Shown piece after piece: positions 25,603 to 34,294 of a DNA stretch of 64,000 bases (positions are counted from its first letter, which is position 1; each line of letters begins with the position of its first letter). The DNA lies in NCBI GenBank assembly GCA_963774745.1, contig CAVZGE010000011.1, positions 372,001 through 436,000 of the forward strand, read 5' to 3'. The position numbers and the translations under genes were made by a program. Below the pieces are notes generated by a model. It had not been told where the DNA came from, searched no databases, and saw nothing but the letters and a program-made list of their open reading frames with translations. The stretch is from Prado023 sp963774745. GTDB taxonomy: Bacteria > Actinomycetota > Actinomycetes > S36-B12 > CAIYMF01.

Positions 25603-26838
25603 TCAGCCGCACGGCTGGCCGCGCAGCGGGACCCCTCCGCCGGAGAGGGCCCGCATCTGGGCCGCCCTGACCGGCGTCCACCCGGTGAACGTGCCCTGCC
25701 CGGGGACCCAGGTCAGGGCCATCGGCACCCACGCACCGGACTCGACCTGCTTCGCCAGCTGCGCACCAGCGTCCGTGAGGTGTCCGCGCACGCTGGACCA
25801 CTCGCTGGAGAACTCCCCCGCCGTCCCGGCAACCTCGCCCCTGCTCAGGTGGAGCACGAGGAAGGAGCCCACTGTCGGGTCGGTGCCGCTCACCCCGGAC
25901 ACCAGGTACAGGCAGGTTCCCGACGCCGAACTCAGGCATGCCGGCAACGAGTCCCGGTGACCACCCGGATGCCCTGTCCGCCCTGCCGGGGAGTAGACCG
26001 TGATCCAGTCCACGGTCCGCAGCCGCCGTAGCGTGGGCAGGATCGAATCGGCGATGGTGAAGCTGCTCGAGCGTGCTGCGCACCCACCGGTGAGGCGCAC
26101 GCGGGCGCGGCCGCGGGCGACGCTCACGGCGGTGAAGCCGGTGGCCCCCGAGGTGACCAGGCGCAGCCCGGCCCCCTGCTCGGTCAGTGTGGGACCGGCG
26201 AAGATCCGGTCGAGCAGGCCAGTGGCCGGGTAGGCGTCCGGAACCGACCTGCGCACGGTGACCCGCGCCGAGGTCCCGGCCGGCGCGTCCTTGTCCATGA
26301 ACGTCACCTGCCTGGTCGTGCGGGCGAACGCCGTCGACACGTCGATCGCGATCCGTCCGGGGTCCGTCAGGCGGTGCACGTGGAAGGGCATCCGCGCGGC
26401 CAGCCCGATCCCCATCGTGACGACCCCCTCGAAGTCCCCGGCGCCCCGCAGCGCCATCACGTTGGGCAGGGCGAAGGCCTGGTCGAGCGCGACCGTCGGC
26501 TCGCCGGGGTCGCTGTGCGCCCAGGCGCCCTGGAGCTGCACCCGGATCACCGCCCGCCCCGGCACGGGAACGGGCTCACCGGAGAAGTCGCCGATCAAGG
26601 TGGGCACGAGGGCCACGGTGGCGCGGGGCGCACGGCGGGTGTCGAACTCGAGGACGAACCGGTCATGACCGGGGTGGTGCGCCGCGCGGATCGCGACGAC
26701 GGTCGCAACGTCAGCGGCTGTCCCCCGCAGCTGCGCAGCGGGACCCGCACCCGCCGCGGCCGCAGGCAGCATGCACAGCATCGCGACCGACACGACAGCC
26801 GCAACGACTCGCCGGACCAGCGACTCCCGGGACCGCAT
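25603..26838 (-). CDS. Secreted AMIN-like/GerMN-like protein
   Basis: A 411-residue exported protein. A signal peptide (about residues 1-31, VVAAVVSVAMLCMLPAAAAGAG) precedes an AMIN-like domain (HDRFVLEFDTRRAP, ALPNVMALRGAGDFEGVVTMGIGL, RIAIDVSTAF), a beta-domain seen in envelope-targeted actinobacterial proteins. A GerMN-like domain follows (FTAVSVARGRARVRLTGGC, ADSILPTLRRLRTVDWITVY), and then a ~100-residue C-terminal region unknown to me with two pairs of Cys. It probably acts in the cell envelope. Start at the ATG at 26838 with GGGGG upstream. Confidence 0.75.
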   Translation of the reverse strand: MRSRESLVRRVVAAVVSVAMLCMLPAAAAGAGPAAQLRGTAADVATVVAIRAAHHPGHDRFVLEFDTRRAPRATVALVPTLIGDFSGEPVPVPGRAVIRVQLQGAWAHSDPGEPTVALDQAFALPNVMALRGAGDFEGVVTMGIGLAARMPFHVHRLTDPGRIAIDVSTAFARTTRQVTFMDKDAPAGTSARVTVRRSVPDAYPATGLLDRIFAGPTLTEQGAGLRLVTSGATGFTAVSVARGRARVRLTGGCAARSSSFTIADSILPTLRRLRTVDWITVYSPAGRTGHPGGHRDSLPACLSSASGTCLYLVSGVSGTDPTVGSFLVLHLSRGEVAGTAGEFSSEWSSVRGHLTDAGAQLAKQVESGAWVPMALTWVPGQGTFTGWTPVRAAQMRALSGGGVPLRGQPCG

Positions 26839-26904
26839 GACAGCCCCCTGAACCCGGGCGCCGAGCCCGCCGCCGGACTCGTTGAGGACTCCCGGACGGT
26901 TCCA

Positions 26905-28326
26905 TCATCGTCTGCCCTCGTGGGTGTCGGAAGTCCCTTTGGTCCCTCGGCCGAGGCCTGCCCATGCCCTGCCCGCCGACTTGTCGAAGCCCCGCCAGGC
27001 GCGATGGTACGGCCCCCGGGCGACCTTCGTCGGCGCCGCGTCAGCAACGATGTCGAGCCAGCGACGGTAGGCGTCGGCGGCGTCGGCGAACGCGGACCGG
27101 GTGCACTGGACCCGGTCCTCGACGCCGCCGGCCACCGCCGCACCGGCCAACCCATCGATTCGCCCCTGGACCGCCCGACGGTCAGCCTCGATCAGGCCAC
27201 GCAGGCGCGGGTAGTCGGCCAGCACGGTGCGGTGCAGGTCCTCGTGATCCCACCAGAGCGACCCGCTGGCGTAGGTGCCACCCGGTGACGGACCCCGATC
27301 GGGCAGGCCCGCGACCTCGACGGCGTCGAACCACACCGGCACCCGGACCGACAGGCAGGGTGCCGCCGTCCCGGTCACCCAGTGGGTCGCTGGGGATCGG
27401 TCACCCGGCAGCTCCGAGATCCACGACCCGGTGGTCTGCGAGCCGCGCACCGGACCGAACCCGGCGTGCATGCAGACCGTCGCCCCGATCAACCCGCCGA
27501 CCGGATGATCGGCCGGCCCCCACTCGTCGCGCCCCTGCGCGCGCGGCCCGTGATCGGCCAGCAGCTCCCACGCCCCGGCCACGTCGACCCGACCGCGCGC
27601 AGCCGCCAGCGCGTCGGTCGTGCGGCACTGCCGGGAGCGCGCGTCGCTGAACCGGGTGTAGAGGCGGTCGCTGTAGTCGGCGGCGAAGTCGAAGTCCTCC
27701 GGCCCCGCGCACCACTTCTGCGCCACAGCGCGGTCGACGAGACCGGGCGAGCAGCGGTCGAACTGACCACCGATGGTGATCGCGTTCGAGATCGACCCGA
27801 CCCCGTCGACCCGGCGCGCCGCCCAGTCACGTCCCGCCGTCTCGAGGATCCACGCCTCAACCGGGTCGGCCACCAGGAAGCTGTTGTGGTAACGGAAGTC
27901 GTGGGTGTGCCCGTAGTTGCCCCCCTGCCCGTGCTCCACCAGGAGGGCGGTCATGACGCTGACCGCCGCCTCCGCGGTGTCGGCCCGCTCGAGCCCCAGG
28001 CGCAGCAGGTCCATGCCGATGAGGCCCGGCCGCTTCTCGTGGGGGAGCTTGGTGAAGACCGCCTCGTTGCCGATCACGACCCCGTGGGCGTTGGCCCCCA
28101 TCTCCGCGCCCCAGATCCAGTACGGCTTGCCCAGCAGCACGGCGTTCGTGTGCCGCACCTGCGGGATCGTGATGTAGGTGCAGGTGACCCCGGCACCCGC
28201 GGGGTGCTCGGCTGCCCGAACGTGCACCACCTCGTGGGCCTCGTTGGGCTCCCGGTCGCTGTTCTTGGCCAGGATCACCGATCCGTTGACGGTGGCCCCC
28301 GCGAGGGCCACGAGGGTGTCGCACAT
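26905..28326 (-). CDS. Secernin-type C69 family dipeptidase
   Basis: A 473-residue N-terminal-nucleophile hydrolase of peptidase family C69. The sequence starts MCDTLVALAG; the Cys right after Met would become the catalytic N-terminal nucleophile, which fixes the start at 28326. The family block ILAKNSDREPNEAHEV follows at about residue 20, with HGVVIGNEAVFTK and the TIGGQFDRCSPGL segment later. It resembles eukaryotic secernins and bacterial dipeptidases. The substrate is unknown; it may hydrolyse dipeptides or act as an amidase. The gene reads away from the structured leader region upstream. Confidence 0.88.
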   Translation of the reverse strand: MCDTLVALAGATVNGSVILAKNSDREPNEAHEVVHVRAAEHPAGAGVTCTYITIPQVRHTNAVLLGKPYWIWGAEMGANAHGVVIGNEAVFTKLPHEKRPGLIGMDLLRLGLERADTAEAAVSVMTALLVEHGQGGNYGHTHDFRYHNSFLVADPVEAWILETAGRDWAARRVDGVGSISNAITIGGQFDRCSPGLVDRAVAQKWCAGPEDFDFAADYSDRLYTRFSDARSRQCRTTDALAAARGRVDVAGAWELLADHGPRAQGRDEWGPADHPVGGLIGATVCMHAGFGPVRGSQTTGSWISELPGDRSPATHWVTGTAAPCLSVRVPVWFDAVEVAGLPDRGPSPGGTYASGSLWWDHEDLHRTVLADYPRLRGLIEADRRAVQGRIDGLAGAAVAGGVEDRVQCTRSAFADAADAYRRWLDIVADAAPTKVARGPYHRAWRGFDKSAGRAWAGLGRGTKGTSDTHEGRR

Positions 28327-28424
28327 GGCCCCATGATGCGCGCACCCACCCCGCGGAGTCACCGCAGGAATGCGAGGACCAAAGCCTCTACCCGTGAGCC
28401 GGGGGGCCTCGTAAGGCTGGTTCC

Positions 28425-28512
28425 GGGACGAGAGTCCTGCACGTGGAGATGGGGATGATCCGCCGTGCACGGGATGCGTGAGTCTGACGTCACGGGAGAA
28501 GTTCAGCTCCCG
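28425..28512 (+). promoter_or_regulatory. Candidate structured RNA leader, copy 1
   Basis: Part of the 305-bp gap upstream of a secreted-protein gene. Predicted stems are GGAC-GAGA-GTCC (28426-28437, GNRA tetraloop), TGCACG/CGTGCA (28438-28443 with 28464-28469, perfect) and GGGAG/CTCCC (28494-28511). A ~59-nt core is nearly identical to that upstream of the paralogous gene (29813-29871), with loop changes that preserve the tetraloop type. I know no riboswitch class matching it. Confidence 0.45.
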
Positions 28513-28631
28513 CGGCCACACCCGGTCGACCCGGGTCCGCGCGCCTCCGCCCGCACCCTTACCGGTCCCATCGCCCCACCGGGCAGGCACAACGGTGTCG
28601 CGCCCGCCTCCGCCGAGACGAGAGGTGCACC

Positions 28632-29645
28632 ATGAAACGACTCATCGCCCTGGTGACCGGGGCACTCGTGGCAGCGGGATTGACCGTGGCCCCGGCACAA
28701 CCCGCGGCTGCAGGTAGCGCGACCATGACGGGCTTCCCCTTTGGGACCGAGATCACGCTCAGCTTCCCCGACCTGCGGTGGAACGGTCCGAGTCAATGCC
28801 TGACGGCACAGGTGACTGGAAGCGTCAACGGGTACATATCTGATGACTGGTGGTTCGAGGCGGACATCCGACTGAAGGCAGATCCCACCCGGGCCACCAA
28901 CGTGTCCCACTGGAGCAGCGACTCCGGCCCCTTCACCACGAGTTTCGAGTTGTGCGCGAAGGATCATCCAAGCGGCCTCTACGAGGTGGTTGGCTACGCT
29001 GAGGTCTGGACTGGCATGTCCGACACCTGGGCGGTCGTTCGCCGTGACTTCCGGACCGAGTTCACGCTCTCCCAGGTGGAAACCACGACCACGCTCTCAG
29101 ACCCAACCGTCGTCGGCACCCTCACCACATTCTCCGGAAGGGTGATCGCCAAGTCGGGCGCTATCGACCCTGCGGGACAGTTGGCGATCGAGACCCTCAC
29201 CGGGACGACATGGACACGCATCGGGCTCGGTACCCCTGATGCATCTGGGTACTTCGCCATCCCGGTGGGCACGGTGCTGCCCCCGGGCAGCCAGTATCGA
29301 GCCACCTACCTGGGCACCCTGACATGCGCCGCGTCCAACAGCGACCCTCGCGTCGTACCCACACCACCGGTGGTGCAACCGATGCCAACGGTGAAGGTGA
29401 AGGCAGTCAGCGGTCGCTCGAAGCTGAAGGTCGATGTGAACCCGAACATGGGCCGCAAGTACTGGACGTTCCAGGTCCAGCGCAAGAAGGCTGATGGCAC
29501 CTGGAAGGCGCTTAAGACCTATCGGACCGTGGGCAGCAGCGAGAAGCGGACGGTCAACCTGCCGAAGGGCACCTACAAGGTGTTCGTCAACCCCAAGTTC
29601 GGATACCAGGGTGCGACGTCCGCCGAGGTCGTGCTGAAGAGGTAG
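28632..29645 (+). CDS. Secreted beta-rich protein, paralog 1
   Basis: A 337-residue exported protein with a typical signal peptide (MKRLIALVTGALVAAGLTVAP, cleavage after QPAAA-type residues near 28). It continues as beta-rich Ig-like domains (YLGTLTCAASNS and the middle TTLSDPTVVGTLTTFSGRV resemble bacterial Ig/CNA-B-like strands). The last ~80 residues (from VKAVSGRSKLKVDVNPN) form a domain shared almost residue for residue with the next gene. Two Cys pairs may form disulfides. Local GC and third-position usage are visibly lower than in the neighbours. Function unknown; likely a surface or extracellular factor. Confidence 0.8.
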   Translation: MKRLIALVTGALVAAGLTVAPAQPAAAGSATMTGFPFGTEITLSFPDLRWNGPSQCLTAQVTGSVNGYISDDWWFEADIRLKADPTRATNVSHWSSDSGPFTTSFELCAKDHPSGLYEVVGYAEVWTGMSDTWAVVRRDFRTEFTLSQVETTTTLSDPTVVGTLTTFSGRVIAKSGAIDPAGQLAIETLTGTTWTRIGLGTPDASGYFAIPVGTVLPPGSQYRATYLGTLTCAASNSDPRVVPTPPVVQPMPTVKVKAVSGRSKLKVDVNPNMGRKYWTFQVQRKKADGTWKALKTYRTVGSSEKRTVNLPKGTYKVFVNPKFGYQGATSAEVVLKR

Positions 29646-29680
29646 GTGTCCGGTGCGGTGACTGGCGCACCGTCTGACGA

Positions 29681-29718
29681 GGAGGGCCTCCGGTCAGGAG
29701 TCCGACCGGAGGCCCTCC
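29681..29718 (+). terminator. Intrinsic-type terminator hairpin
   Basis: A perfect 15-bp GC-rich stem, GGAGGGCCTCCGGTC (29681-29695) with GACCGGAGGCCCTCC (29704-29718), closes an 8-nt loop and is followed by CCTTTCC. It lies 36 bp after the stop of the first secreted paralog and separates it from the second copy's leader. Confidence 0.85.
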
Positions 29719-29805
29719 CCTTTCCACGCACATCATCGGTCTCCCTGGCGGACCCGGGACCAACGGCCCTAGCGGAGCGCGCGCGCCCGTGGGGACGCTG
29801 GTCGT

Positions 29806-29891
29806 GGGACGGGAGTCCTGCACGTGGAGATGGGGATGATCCGCCGTGCTCGGGAAGCGTGACCCTGACGTCGAGGGAGCAGATCTGCTCC
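29806..29891 (+). promoter_or_regulatory. Candidate structured RNA leader, copy 2
   Basis: Same arrangement as the leader at 28425: GGAC-GGGA-GTCC (29807-29818, GNRA-type loop retained although the base differs), TGCACG/CGTGCT (29819-29824 with 29845-29850) and a perfect 16-bp palindrome GGAGCAGATCTGCTCC (29876-29891). The second gene's GTG start is 121 bp downstream. The remainder of the 29719-30012 gap holds a further conserved CACCGGGCAGGCACA block (copy 1 at about 28577). Confidence 0.45.
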
Positions 29892-30012
29892 TGCGTCCAC
29901 ACCCGGCTGACCCGGCTTCTCACGGCTGCCTGCGCACGTCCATCAGCCCATCACCTCACCGGGCAGGCACACCCGGCGACCTGCCTTTGGCCCGTGGGAG
30001 GAGAGGGACACC

Positions 30013-31089
30013 GTGAAACGTATCGTCACCGCGCTGCTGGCTTGCGCCGCGCTCGTCACCGCAGGCGTGGGAGCACAGCCTCCGACCGCGCACGCCGACG
30101 TGGTTGCGGACTGGAACATGCAACTCATCGTCAACACCTCGTCGTGGAGTGACCTCATCACGACCAACTTCCTCGGCTGCGCCGACCTCCCGATCCAGCT
30201 CGTGGTGAACGTGGCTCCAGGTGTCGGATGGAGTGCGACCGGCCAGATCACGGGCGCGGGCTCAACCACCGTTCTGGAGACCTTCGCAGCTTCGGGCTCG
30301 GGACCAGCCGGAGCGCCCTACCTGTCGATCTCCGGAGTTGCGATGTGCGAGCACTTCAACGGGCCCGTTGCGCCGCCTGACCAGGGCTACGTGGCCACGG
30401 TGACCGTCAGCGTCCCGACGAGCCCGGTCCCGGAGCAGTCCGCCACGACACCGTTCACCATCAGACGCCTGGACAGTTTCGTCGTGGTGGGCGCCTACCC
30501 CCATGAATTGCGGGGGGGCGTCAGCGCGCTGCTGGGCCGCGTCCAGGTGCAGACGCACGACGGATTCATCAGGCCGGCCCCTGTCGCCCTGGTGACCGCG
30601 GAGCGGCTGGAAGGAGCCACGTGGGTCACGGTGGGACAGGCGACGTCGGCGAACGACGGCAGTGTCGTCATCACGGCGGACAGGCTCCTGGCGATCGGGA
30701 CCTACGTGCGGTTCCTCTACCCCGGCGACCTGTGGGTGTCTCCCTATGTGGGGTTCCCCTGGCCCCTGCGTGATGCGTGGAGTCCCCCCACACCCGCACC
30801 TCAGCCGGTCCTCACCCAGCCCACCGCACGGGTGAAGCTCACGGAAGTCAGCGCCCGGTCCAAGCTGAAGGTCGACGTGAATCCCAACAAGGGCAGCAAG
30901 TACTGGACCTTCCAGGTGCAGCGCAGGAACACCGACGGGACCTGGAGGGCCCTGAAGACGTACCGGACCTGGGGCAGCAGCGAGAGGCGCACGATCAACC
31001 TGCGCAAGGGCACCTACCGTGTGTGGGTCAACCCCAAGTTCGGATACCAGGGGGCCATGTCGGCCAACGAGGTCACGCTGAAGCGGTGA
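30013..31089 (+). CDS. Secreted beta-rich protein, paralog 2
   Basis: A 358-residue exported protein, tandem paralog of the preceding gene. Signal peptide MKRIVTALLACAALVTAGVG with cleavage near residue 29 (TAHAD). Middle beta-rich region with QPERT-type strands; C-terminal ~80 residues (KLTEVSARSKLKVDVNPNKG and onward, ending NEVTLKR) nearly match paralog 1. The start is GTG at 30013, with GGAGGAGAGGG upstream. The N-terminal halves of the two proteins are only weakly alike. Function unknown; duplication plus shared regulatory leader suggests a common condition of expression. Confidence 0.8.
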   Translation: MKRIVTALLACAALVTAGVGAQPPTAHADVVADWNMQLIVNTSSWSDLITTNFLGCADLPIQLVVNVAPGVGWSATGQITGAGSTTVLETFAASGSGPAGAPYLSISGVAMCEHFNGPVAPPDQGYVATVTVSVPTSPVPEQSATTPFTIRRLDSFVVVGAYPHELRGGVSALLGRVQVQTHDGFIRPAPVALVTAERLEGATWVTVGQATSANDGSVVITADRLLAIGTYVRFLYPGDLWVSPYVGFPWPLRDAWSPPTPAPQPVLTQPTARVKLTEVSARSKLKVDVNPNKGSKYWTFQVQRRNTDGTWRALKTYRTWGSSERRTINLRKGTYRVWVNPKFGYQGAMSANEVTLKR

Positions 31090-31131
31090 CCTCGCCCTCG
31101 CCGCGGCCCTGGCGCAGAACGGACAGGGCCA

Positions 31132-31165
31132 GGCGGATTCCGGACATGGGTGTCCGGAATCCGCC
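31132..31165 (+). terminator. Perfect 15-bp terminator hairpin
   Basis: GGCGGATTCCGGACA (31132-31146) pairs perfectly with TGTCCGGAATCCGCC (31151-31165) across a TGGG tetraloop, 42 bp after the stop of the second paralog. There is no T-tract. It would isolate this unit from the aminotransferase gene. Confidence 0.85.
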
Positions 31166-31273
31166 ACACGAGATGGCGTGCCGGGACGACGCCTCGGCGC
31201 GCGCGCCGCGGAGGTCTGGCCCGCTCGGGCGCCTGCTGGGCTTCGCCCGCGTCGGTGGGTCGATACTGCGCCC

Positions 31274-32644
31274 ATGAGCGGTCCGCACACCACCGACGCA
31301 CCCGGCACCAGCGGCCACAGCCGCGACGAGGTCCTCACCCTCGCCGAGCGGCTGGTCTGCCCCGATCGCGTGCGCACGTTCGCGGCGCTCGGCGCCGGCA
31401 TCGTGATGGGCACCCGCGAGGGGTACCGGATCCACGACCTCGACGGCCGCAGCTGGCTGGACCTGCACCTCAACGGCGGCGTCTTCAACCTCGGCCACCG
31501 CAATCCCGAGCTCATCGCCGTCCTGGTCGAGGCGCTGGACACGCTGGACATCGGCAACCACCACTTCCCCAGCGTCGAGCGCGCCCTGCTGGCAGAACAG
31601 CTCGTCGCGCTCACGCCGGGCATGACCTACGCGGTCTTCGCCAGCGGCGGCGGCGAGGCGATCGACCTCGCGATCAGGTCCGCCCGCCGGGCCACCGGAC
31701 GCCGGCGGGTCGTGTCGGTGGCGGGGGCGTACCACGGGCACACCGGGCTGGCCCTTGCCGCCGGGGATCGCGGGACCGCCGAGGCGTTCCTGTCCCAGGG
31801 CGCCGACGACGAGTTCGCCCAGGTCCCGTTCGACGACCTGCCCGCTCTCGAGGCCGCGCTGGCCACCGGTGCGACGGCCGCGGTCATCCTTGAGACCATC
31901 CCGGCCACGATCGGGTTCCCGGTGCCCGACGCCGGCTACCTGCCGGGGGTCCGCGAGCTCTGCGACCGGTTCGGCGCCCTGTACATCGCCGACGAGGTGC
32001 AGACGGGGCTCGGCCGGACCGGCCAGGTGTGGGGGGTGCAGCGCGCCGGCATCACCCCGGACATCCTGGTGACCGGCAAGGGCCTGTCCGGTGGCCTCTA
32101 CCCGATCGCCGCGACGCTGCTCTCGGACCGCGCCGGGGCCTGGCTCGAGGACGACGGCTGGGCGAACATCTCCACGTTCGGCGGCTCGGAGCTCGGATGC
32201 CGGGTCGCCCGCGCCGTCCTGGACGTCACGACCCGGCCCGGTACCGTCGGGCGCGTCGACACCCTGACCGGGACCTTCACCAGCGGCCTGGCCGACATCG
32301 CCGCCCGCCACCCCGCATGGCTCGTGGAGGTGCGCCAGTCCGGGCTCGTGATCGGCCTGCGCTTCGCCCATCCCCTGGGCGGCATGCTGATGACGCGTGC
32401 CTGCTACGACGCCGGCCTCTGGGCGATGTTCGCCGGGTTCGACCGCTCGGTCCTGCAGTTCAAGCCCGGCCTGCTGATGTCCGACGGCGAGGCGGGTGAG
32501 GCCCTGGCCCGACTGGAGGCCGCGACCGCCGGCCTGATCGCGACCGGCATCCTCGACGACCCCGGCCTCGTCACCAGGATGTTCAGCCACGTCGCCCCGC
32601 CAGCCGGCAGCGGGGCGCCACCGACTGTGGAGCCCCGGGGATGA
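31274..32644 (+). CDS. Class III PLP-dependent aminotransferase
   Basis: A 456-residue fold-type I transaminase. Family landmarks: LHLNGGVFNLGHRNPELI near the N-terminus, the phosphate-binding FASGGGEAIDLAIRSAR, AGAYHGHTGLAL, the PLP-contacting Asp in LYIADEVQTGLGRTG, and the Schiff-base Lys in ILVTGKGLSGGLYPI. The amino-acceptor range (ornithine, GABA, beta-alanine and similar) cannot be told. The stop overlaps the start of the kinase-like gene (ATGA at 32641-32644), so the two probably act on one pathway. Confidence 0.9.
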   Translation: MSGPHTTDAPGTSGHSRDEVLTLAERLVCPDRVRTFAALGAGIVMGTREGYRIHDLDGRSWLDLHLNGGVFNLGHRNPELIAVLVEALDTLDIGNHHFPSVERALLAEQLVALTPGMTYAVFASGGGEAIDLAIRSARRATGRRRVVSVAGAYHGHTGLALAAGDRGTAEAFLSQGADDEFAQVPFDDLPALEAALATGATAAVILETIPATIGFPVPDAGYLPGVRELCDRFGALYIADEVQTGLGRTGQVWGVQRAGITPDILVTGKGLSGGLYPIAATLLSDRAGAWLEDDGWANISTFGGSELGCRVARAVLDVTTRPGTVGRVDTLTGTFTSGLADIAARHPAWLVEVRQSGLVIGLRFAHPLGGMLMTRACYDAGLWAMFAGFDRSVLQFKPGLLMSDGEAGEALARLEAATAGLIATGILDDPGLVTRMFSHVAPPAGSGAPPTVEPRG

Positions 32645-33720
32645 ATCCCGCAACCACACCGGAGCCCGGGGCGATCCCCGGAGGGCGAACGACCCCCCCG
32701 ACGGCCCTCGACCGCGACCACGTGCTAGCGGTCCTCGACGAGACCGAGCGCCGCCTCGACCCGGCGAGGCCGGAGTCCGGGGCGCACGTCACGGTCCTGG
32801 CATACGGGGAGATCTCCGCGGCACTGACGACCGACGACCTGCCCGGCATGGTGTGCAAGCGGATGGCCGGCTACCCCGATGCGGCGTCGGTCAGCGCCTA
32901 CCTCGACCTCGTGGACGAGTACCTCACCGAGCTCGCCGGGGCCGGGATCAGCGTCGTGCCGACCGAGGCGCTCGCGGTCCAGCGCCCCGGACGGCCACCT
33001 GTGGTGTACCTCGTCCAGCCACGCATGGATCCCGACACCCTCGGCCACAACCAGCTGCACGCGACCGACGACGCCGGCCTGGCCGCCGTGCTGCGCCAGG
33101 TGCTCGATTCGGTCGCCCTGCTCTCCCGGCGCAGCGCCGGGCGCACGGACGGGGTCGAGGTGGCCCTCGACGGCCAGCTGTCCAACTGGTCGTTCCCCGC
33201 CGCCGGACCCTCGCCCGAGGCGAGCCCCGCCGCCGGACCGGGCCCCGGGGCGAGCCCCGCCTCAGGCGCCCGAGCGGCGGCCTCCCCGCAGCCGGTCCTC
33301 CTCGACGTCGGGACGCCGTTCGTGCGCCGCCACGGCAGGCACAGCCTCGATGCGCGGGTCGTCGTCGCCGCCGCCCCGCCGGGCATCCGGGCCCTGCTGC
33401 TGCGCCTCGTCGCCGACTCCTACCAGGACGACTACTTCGTCCCCCGGACCGTCGCCGTGGACCTGCTGGGCAACTTCCACAAGGAGGGGGCCCCGCAGCG
33501 GATCACCACCGGCCTGGACGTGGTCAACCAGTGGCTCGAGACCGCCGACATCCCCGGACCGGGCGACCCGATCACCGCCGCCGAGGTGGCCGACTACTAC
33601 CGCAGGGACGCGCGCCTGCTCGGGGTCTTCCTGCAGGCACGACGCGCCGACCGGGCCATCCGCACCAGGGTCCTGCGCCAGCAGTACGACTTCCTCCTGC
33701 CCGGGCGGGTCGCCCGCTGA
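32641..33720 (+). CDS. Kinase-like (APH/protein-kinase fold) protein coupled to the aminotransferase
   Basis: A 359-residue protein that I believe adopts a divergent aminoglycoside-phosphotransferase/protein-kinase fold. Residues 53-75 read LAYGEISAAL then GMVCKRM, like a glycine-rich strand followed by the ATP-binding Lys (K73). VYLVQPRMD (~122-130) resembles the hinge. ALDGQLSNWSF carries Asp177 and Asn182 with the D-x4-N spacing of an APH catalytic loop. LLDVGTPF (D222-x-G224) would be the metal-binding DFG equivalent. A 30-residue Pro/Ala/Ser insert (188-216) separates the last two. The usual His before the catalytic Asp is missing. It overlaps the aminotransferase stop by 4 bp. Substrate unknown. 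Confidence 0.75.
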   Translation: MNPATTPEPGAIPGGRTTPPTALDRDHVLAVLDETERRLDPARPESGAHVTVLAYGEISAALTTDDLPGMVCKRMAGYPDAASVSAYLDLVDEYLTELAGAGISVVPTEALAVQRPGRPPVVYLVQPRMDPDTLGHNQLHATDDAGLAAVLRQVLDSVALLSRRSAGRTDGVEVALDGQLSNWSFPAAGPSPEASPAAGPGPGASPASGARAAASPQPVLLDVGTPFVRRHGRHSLDARVVVAAAPPGIRALLLRLVADSYQDDYFVPRTVAVDLLGNFHKEGAPQRITTGLDVVNQWLETADIPGPGDPITAAEVADYYRRDARLLGVFLQARRADRAIRTRVLRQQYDFLLPGRVAR

Positions 33721-33786
33721 GCGGAGCCGGAACCCGCGCAGCCCGACCCCGCGCAGCCCCTGCCTCCGGCCACCGGGAATGCCAAA

Positions 33787-34266
33787 CTAGGGGATCCGGT
33801 GCAGGGCGAACGGAGTCCCTCCGGGCAGGGAACCCGGGATCCCGAAGGTCACCCCGATGAGGGCTGCGTCGCCGAACGGGCGCAGCTCGTCACGGACGCG
33901 CGCCCACGGGAACGGCGCGTCGGCCGGGTAGCTGATGATCAGCGCCTGGCGACCGTCCAGCCGCGAGGACCCGACCGCGGCGGTCATCGGGATCGAGTCG
34001 ATGATCCGACCGCCGGACCGCAGCAGGTTGACCCCCACGAGCCGCTGCGACCCGTCGTCGGCGAGGGCGAAGCGCTTGCCGTACCAGCCGGGCATCCGCC
34101 CCAGGCGCATCATCACCGGCCCAGCCGTGCGCAGCCACAGCGGGCCGACGTACTCCCCCCGATGCTCGCCCACCAGGTGGTCAGGGGTCGGTTCCGGTGC
34201 GGACCGGAACGCCCCGCGCAGCGCGCTCAGCGATCCCATGTCGACCGTGCCCGGATCGATGCTCAC
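33787..34266 (-). CDS. Hypothetical protein (possible GXWXG/DUF4334-like)
   Basis: A 159-residue soluble protein. The start is GTG at 34266 with a strong GGAGGAGGAG ribosome site. The N-terminal segment LRTAGPVMMRLGRMPGWYGKRF resembles the GWYGKRF block of DUF4334/GXWXG proteins, but the rest (LSYPADAPFPWARVRDELRPFG, ALIGVTFGIPGSLPGGTPFALH) does not convince me. It reads like a beta-rich ligand-binding fold. It lies tail-to-tail with the kinase-like gene and downstream of the decarboxylase gene. Confidence 0.6.
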   Translation of the reverse strand: MSIDPGTVDMGSLSALRGAFRSAPEPTPDHLVGEHRGEYVGPLWLRTAGPVMMRLGRMPGWYGKRFALADDGSQRLVGVNLLRSGGRIIDSIPMTAAVGSSRLDGRQALIISYPADAPFPWARVRDELRPFGDAALIGVTFGIPGSLPGGTPFALHRIP

Positions 34267-34294
34267 CCGACTCCTCCTCCGCTGGCCACGAGCC

